NCBI GenBank assembly: GCA_025352915.1
Contig: JANXSA010000212.1
Location: 1-10,423 of the forward strand
Origin: Rhodospirillales bacterium
GTDB taxonomy: Bacteria > Pseudomonadota > Alphaproteobacteria > Acetobacterales > Acetobacteraceae
Length of the DNA: 10,423 bases
Direction of reading: 5' to 3'
Of this stretch, positions 6,587-10,423 are shown in pieces (positions within the stretch are counted from its first letter, which is position 1; each line of letters opens with the position of its first letter). The position numbers were made by a program, and so were the translations under genes. The notes below the pieces were generated by a model. The model was not told the origin of the DNA. It did no database searches and worked only from the letters and a program-made list of their open reading frames with translations.

Positions 6587-9421
6587 ATGGCGGTGATCAA
6601 GGAAACTGATTTCGGCACGCCGGCGCGGGTGTCGGGGATGCAGGTTTCACTGGTGATTGATGGGCAGCCGGTGACGGTGCCGGCGGGGACCAGCGTGATG
6701 GCGGCGGCGATGGCGTTGGGGACGAAGATCCCGAAACTCTGTGCCACTGACAGCCTGGAGCCGTTCGGGTCTTGCCGGTTGTGCCTGGTGGAGATTGCCG
6801 GGCGGCGCGGAACGCCGGCTTCGTGCACGACGCCGGTGGCGGCCGGGATGGTGGTGACGACGCATTCCGAGCGATTGGGGAAACTGCGGCGCGGGGTGAT
6901 GGAGCTTTATATCTCGGATCATCCGCTGGATTGCCTGACCTGTGCGGCGAATGGCGATTGCGAGTTGCAGGATATGGCAGGCGCGGTGGGGTTGCGCGAG
7001 GTTCGGTATGGGTATGAGGGGGGGAATCATTTCGGTGATGCGAAGGACGAGTCCAATCCGTATTTCAGCTATGACCCCGCCAAGTGCATCGTTTGCAACC
7101 GCTGTGTGCGGGCGTGCGAGGAGGTGCAGGGGACGTTCGCGCTGACCATCACCGGGCGCGGTTTTGACAGCCGGGTGGCGCCGGGGGCGACGGATTTCCT
7201 GGGCAGCGAGTGCGTTTCGTGCGGAGCGTGTGTGCAGGCGTGTCCGACCGCGACGCTGATCGAGAAGAGCGTGGTGGCGCTGGGGCAGGCGGAGAAATCT
7301 GTTGTTACCACCTGTGCCTATTGCGGGGTGGGCTGTTCGTTCAAGGCGGAGATGCAGGGTGACCGGGTGGTGCGGATGGTGCCGCACAAGCATGGCGGGG
7401 CCAATGCGGGGCATTCCTGTGTGAAGGGGCGATTTGCCTGGGGCTATGCCACCCACAAGGACCGGATCACCAAGCCGATGATCCGGGCGGCGATCACCGA
7501 TGCCTGGCGCGAGGTGTCGTGGGCGGAGGCGATCGCGCATGCGGCGGCGGAATTCAAGCGCATCCAGGCGCAGCACGGGCGCGACGCGGTGGGGGCGATT
7601 TCGTCTTCGCGCTGCACCAACGAGGAAGTGTTCCTGGTGCAGAAGCTGGTGCGCGGGGCGCTGGGCAACAACAACATCGATACCTGTGCCCGGGTGTGCC
7701 ATGCGCCGACCGGGTATGGGCTGAAGACGGCGTTTGGCACCTCGGCGGGGACGCAGGATTTTGCCTCGGTGGCACATGCGGATGTGATCCTGGTGATCGG
7801 CGCCAATCCGACCGACGGGCATCCGGTGTTCGCTGCGCGGATGAAGCGGCGGTTGCGCCAGGGGGCGAAGCTGATTGTCGCTGATCCGCGGCGGATTGAC
7901 CTGGTGCGCTCGCCGCATGTGGCAGCGACGCATCATTTGCAGCTTTTACCTGGGACCAATGTGGCGCTGGTGAATGCGCTGGCGCATGTGGTGGTGAGCG
8001 AGGGGCTGGTCGATGAGCGGTTCGTGCGCGAACGCTGTGACCTCGCAGCGTTCGAGGCGTGGGCACGGTTTATTGCGCTGGAGGAGAATTCGCCAGAGGT
8101 CACCGCGGCTTTTACCGGGGTGCCGGCGGCGGAGGTGCGGGCGGCGGCGCGGCTTTATGCCACGGCGGGGAATGGCGCGATCTATTACGGGCTGGGCGTG
8201 ACCGAGCACAGCCAGGGCTCGACGATGGTGATGGGAATGGCGAACCTGGCGATGGCGACTGGGAATATCGGCCGCGAGGGGGTGGGGGTGAATCCGCTGC
8301 GCGGGCAGAACAATGTCCAGGGTGCCTGTGACATGGGGTCGTTCCCGCACGAGTTCTCCGGCTATCGTCATGTCGCCGACGACGCGACCCGGGAAATGTT
8401 CGAGGCGATTTGGGGGCGGGCGCTGGATGGGGAGCCGGGGCTGCGCATTCCGAACATGCTGGACGCGGCGCTGGAGGGCGATTTCAAGGGGCTGTATATC
8501 CAGGGCGAGGACATCGCGCAGTCCGATCCCGACATCCAGCATGTCACGGCCGCATTGCGGGCGATGGAATGCGTGGTGGTGCAGGACCTTTTCCTGAACG
8601 AAACGGCGCAGTATGCGCATGTGTTCCTGCCGGGCGCGTCGTTTTTGGAGAAGGATGGGACGTTCACCAATGCGGAGCGGCGGATCAACCGGGTGCGCCA
8701 GGTGATGGCGCCGCTGGCGGGGATGGCGGAGTGGCAGGTGACGTCGGCACTTTCGACCGCGCTGGGGTTCCCGATGCAGTACGATCACCCGGCGGAGATC
8801 ATGGCGGAGATCGCGCGGCTGACGCCGAGTTTTGCCGATGTCAGCTACGAGAAGCTGGAGCAGCTCGGCTCGGTGCAGTGGCCGTGCAACGCGGCGGCGC
8901 CGTTGGGCACGCCGTTGATGCATGTTGATCGCTTCGTGCGCGGTGAGGGTAAGTTTATGATTACCGAGTTCGTGCCGACCGAGGAGCGGACCGGGCCGCG
9001 CTATCCGTTGATCCTGACCACCGGGCGCATCCTGTCGCAATACAATGTCGGGCAGCAGACCGGGCGGACGGAAAATGTCGCCTGGCACGGCGAGGATGTG
9101 CTGGAGATCCATCCTTTCGATGCCGAGAGCCGGGGCATCCGCGATGGCGACCTGGTGGCGCTGGCGAGCCGGTCGGGCGAGGTGGCGCTGCGGGCGGTGC
9201 TGTCGGAGCGGATGCAGCCGGGGGTGGTCTATACGACGTTCCACCATGCCCGCACCGGGGCCAACGTGATCACCACCGAGTTTTCCGATTGGGCGACCAA
9301 TTGCCCGGAATACAAGGTGACGGCGGTGCAGGTGCGACGGACGAATTCGATCTCGCAATGGCAGGCGACGCACGAGGCCGACGCCGGGCTGTTGCGTCGC
9401 GTGGCGCCGGCGGCGGAATAG
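6587..9421 (+). CDS. fdsA: NAD-dependent formate dehydrogenase catalytic alpha subunit (Mo-bis-MGD, cysteine type)
   Basis: Oxidises formate to CO2 at a molybdenum bis-MGD centre in the cytoplasm; 944 residues from ATG 6587. The NuoG-like N-terminus holds a [2Fe-2S] site (Cys52, Cys63, Cys66, Cys80), a His-Cys3 [4Fe-4S] site (His112, Cys116, Cys119, Cys125) and two ferredoxin clusters (Cys167/170/173/177 and Cys209/212/215/219). The molybdopterin oxidoreductase part starts with the proximal [4Fe-4S] site Cys243, Cys246, Cys250 and Cys278, followed by Lys280, which bridges to the cofactor. The Mo ligand is Cys371, followed by His372, in ARVCHAPTG; the catalytic Arg572 is in NPLRGQNN. The Cys-to-Arg spacing of 201 residues equals that known for Rhodobacter capsulatus FdsA (Cys386, Arg587). 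The C-terminal cap domain (about 820-944) is complete. No twin-arginine signal is present, fitting a soluble enzyme. It uses Cys, not selenocysteine, so it is oxygen-tolerant by family analogy. Confidence 0.97.
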   Translation: MAVIKETDFGTPARVSGMQVSLVIDGQPVTVPAGTSVMAAAMALGTKIPKLCATDSLEPFGSCRLCLVEIAGRRGTPASCTTPVAAGMVVTTHSERLGKLRRGVMELYISDHPLDCLTCAANGDCELQDMAGAVGLREVRYGYEGGNHFGDAKDESNPYFSYDPAKCIVCNRCVRACEEVQGTFALTITGRGFDSRVAPGATDFLGSECVSCGACVQACPTATLIEKSVVALGQAEKSVVTTCAYCGVGCSFKAEMQGDRVVRMVPHKHGGANAGHSCVKGRFAWGYATHKDRITKPMIRAAITDAWREVSWAEAIAHAAAEFKRIQAQHGRDAVGAISSSRCTNEEVFLVQKLVRGALGNNNIDTCARVCHAPTGYGLKTAFGTSAGTQDFASVAHADVILVIGANPTDGHPVFAARMKRRLRQGAKLIVADPRRIDLVRSPHVAATHHLQLLPGTNVALVNALAHVVVSEGLVDERFVRERCDLAAFEAWARFIALEENSPEVTAAFTGVPAAEVRAAARLYATAGNGAIYYGLGVTEHSQGSTMVMGMANLAMATGNIGREGVGVNPLRGQNNVQGACDMGSFPHEFSGYRHVADDATREMFEAIWGRALDGEPGLRIPNMLDAALEGDFKGLYIQGEDIAQSDPDIQHVTAALRAMECVVVQDLFLNETAQYAHVFLPGASFLEKDGTFTNAERRINRVRQVMAPLAGMAEWQVTSALSTALGFPMQYDHPAEIMAEIARLTPSFADVSYEKLEQLGSVQWPCNAAAPLGTPLMHVDRFVRGEGKFMITEFVPTEERTGPRYPLILTTGRILSQYNVGQQTGRTENVAWHGEDVLEIHPFDAESRGIRDGDLVALASRSGEVALRAVLSERMQPGVVYTTFHHARTGANVITTEFSDWATNCPEYKVTAVQVRRTNSISQWQATHEADAGLLRRVAPAAE

Positions 9422-9424
9422 CGC

Positions 9425-10225
9425 ATGGCGCGGTCGCGCAGCGTTCGCGGCGAAATGCTGGGGCAGGGGGGTGCGGCGCGCATGTTGGAGGTGCCGGTCG
9501 AAGTGCCGGTGAACTTCGTCTACGCCACCCTGCCGTATGCGGTGTTGATGGCAACACCTGCGGATTTTGAGGATTTTGCCGTCGGCTTCAGCGTGACGGA
9601 AGGCATCGTACGGAACGCGGCGGAGATTCGCGGTATCGCCGTATCGGTGGTGCCGCGCGGGGTGGTGGTGGATATCGATCTGGTGCCCGATGCGTTGCGC
9701 GGGCATTTGACGCGGCGGCGGAACATGGCGGGGCGCACCGGCTGCGGGTTGTGCGGCATCGAGAGCCTGGACCAATTGCCTGCGGTGCGGCCGGTGATGG
9801 TGGGACCGGCGGTCGGCTGGCCCGCGATCCGGCGGGCGCTGGTGGGGCTGGAGGAGATGCAGCCACTGCATCGAGTCACGCGGGCGGTGCATGCAGCGGC
9901 CTGGTGCGCGCCGGACGGGGCGATCCTGCTGGTGCGCGAGGATGTCGGGCGGCACAACGCGCTGGACAAGCTGGTGGGCGGGTGTCTGCGGGCGGGCTAT
10001 GTGGCCCAGGGCGGGTTCGTGGTGCTGACCAGCCGGTGTTCGTTCGAGATGGTGGAGAAGGCGGCGGCGTTCGGGGCCGCGACGGTCGTGGCGATCTCCG
10101 CCCCGACTTCTCTGGCGATCGAGCGGGCCGAGGCGCTGGGGGTTCGGCTGGTGGCGGTGGCGCGGCCGGACGGGGCGATCGGCTTTACCGCGCTGTCCGG
10201 CGCTGCCCGGGACGCGGTGGCATGA
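9425..10225 (+). CDS. fdsC: Formate dehydrogenase maturation sulfurtransferase, FdhD family (FdsC)
   Basis: FdhD-family chaperone that binds bis-MGD and passes sulfur to the Mo site so that FdsA becomes active. The product is 266 residues, a normal length, starting four bases after the fdsA stop. Family signatures: FEDFAVGFSVTEGIV-like segment (48-62), the CxxC motif in TGCGLCGIES with Cys107 and Cys110, VREDVGRHNALDK (170-182), SRCSFEMVEK (203-212) and the cofactor-binding tail SAPTSLAIERAEALGVRLVAVARPDGA (split here as SAPTSLAIERAE, then ALGVRLVAVARPDGA). In E. coli FdhD the CxxC cysteines carry the sulfur relay, and both are kept here. The symbol fdhD would be equally valid; fdsC follows the operon naming. 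The stop overlaps the next start (ATGA). Confidence 0.93.
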   Translation: MARSRSVRGEMLGQGGAARMLEVPVEVPVNFVYATLPYAVLMATPADFEDFAVGFSVTEGIVRNAAEIRGIAVSVVPRGVVVDIDLVPDALRGHLTRRRNMAGRTGCGLCGIESLDQLPAVRPVMVGPAVGWPAIRRALVGLEEMQPLHRVTRAVHAAAWCAPDGAILLVREDVGRHNALDKLVGGCLRAGYVAQGGFVVLTSRCSFEMVEKAAAFGAATVVAISAPTSLAIERAEALGVRLVAVARPDGAIGFTALSGAARDAVA

Positions 10226-10423
10226 GCCGCGACGAAGCAGCCAGGCTCGGCCATATGGCCGGGCAGATCGCGGCGTTCTTCCACTATCTGCCGGAGGAAG
10301 AGGCGGCGGCGGCGATTGCCGGGCACATCAACCAGTTCTGGTCGCCGAGGATGCGCGCAAGGCTGGTGGGCCAGTCCGGCGTTGACCAACTGCTGGACCC
10401 GCTTGTGCGTCGTGCGCTTGGGC
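10222..10423 (+). CDS. fdsD: NAD-dependent formate dehydrogenase delta subunit, 3' end outside window
   Basis: The ATG at 10222 overlaps the fdsC stop in an ATGA junction, and the frame stays open to the window end, giving 67 residues. The visible protein begins MSRDEAARLGHMAGQIAAFF and contains HINQFWSPRMRARLV, typical of the short FdsD family (about 70-80 residues), so probably only a few residues are missing. FdsD is a small accessory subunit needed for full assembly of the Fds complex in some bacteria; its biochemical role is not well defined. It completes the fdsGBACD order. The acidic stretch PEEEAAAAI in the middle is normal for the family. Confidence 0.88.
   Translation, partial: MSRDEAARLGHMAGQIAAFFHYLPEEEAAAAIAGHINQFWSPRMRARLVGQSGVDQLLDPLVRRALG

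Noticed and set aside
4768..6828. Minus-strand open frame of 686 codons opposite fdsG, fdsB and the start of fdsA
   Set aside because: Low-complexity Arg/Pro/His composition mirroring G-ending codons on the other strand; the + strand holds fully motif-supported genes.
7685..7702. Selenocysteine at the FdsA active site
   Set aside because: The Mo-ligand codon at 7697-7699 is TGC (Cys), not TGA, and no in-frame TGA interrupts the gene.
7946..9955. Minus-strand open frame of 669 codons opposite fdsA and fdsC
   Set aside because: Same shadow effect; no recognisable domain or ribosome binding site.

Overview
The window is gene-dense, very GC-rich bacterial chromosome with every gene on the + strand. 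The gene set fits an alphaproteobacterium: dapF-mtaB-ftsY in translationally coupled order, an FdsGBA-type NAD-dependent formate dehydrogenase, and an FtsY without a long acidic N-terminal domain. The GC content and an A/T-rich palindromic spacer suggest Acetobacteraceae or a relative, but that family assignment is an inference from memory of such genomes, not something the sequence proves.

Layout. Positions 1-452 hold the C-terminal part of dapF (diaminopimelate epimerase, lysine and peptidoglycan precursor synthesis). Its stop overlaps the start of mtaB (449-1672, tRNA ms2t6A37 methylthiotransferase), whose stop overlaps the start of ftsY (1672-2589, signal recognition particle receptor GTPase). 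Eighteen bases later, with its own strong ribosome binding site, comes a flavin-containing monooxygenase-like protein with an NTF2/SnoaL-like N-terminal domain (2608-4374). A 196-base intergenic region follows, dominated by a 117-base compound palindrome (4382-4498). Next is the fds operon: fdsG (4571-5041), fdsB (5038-6576), fdsA (6587-9421), the fdhD-type maturation gene fdsC (9425-10225) and the start of fdsD (10222 onward, cut by the window end).

How the genes work together. FdsA oxidises formate to CO2 at a molybdenum bis-MGD centre with a cysteine ligand. Electrons run through a chain of Fe-S clusters to FMN in FdsB, which reduces NAD+. FdsG carries a further [2Fe-2S] cluster. FdsC is expected to sulfurate and insert the Mo cofactor, and FdsD is a small assembly or accessory subunit. 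All cluster cysteines, the catalytic Cys and the catalytic Arg are present, so the enzyme looks functional. The left block is ordinary housekeeping. The monooxygenase has no evident link to either side.

I see no tRNA, rRNA, CRISPR array, transposase or phage gene. The points most worth a second look are the compound palindrome in front of the fds operon, the strong flip in G-versus-C strand composition inside ftsY, and the NTF2-monooxygenase fusion inserted downstream of ftsY. I found no convincing undescribed multi-gene system.
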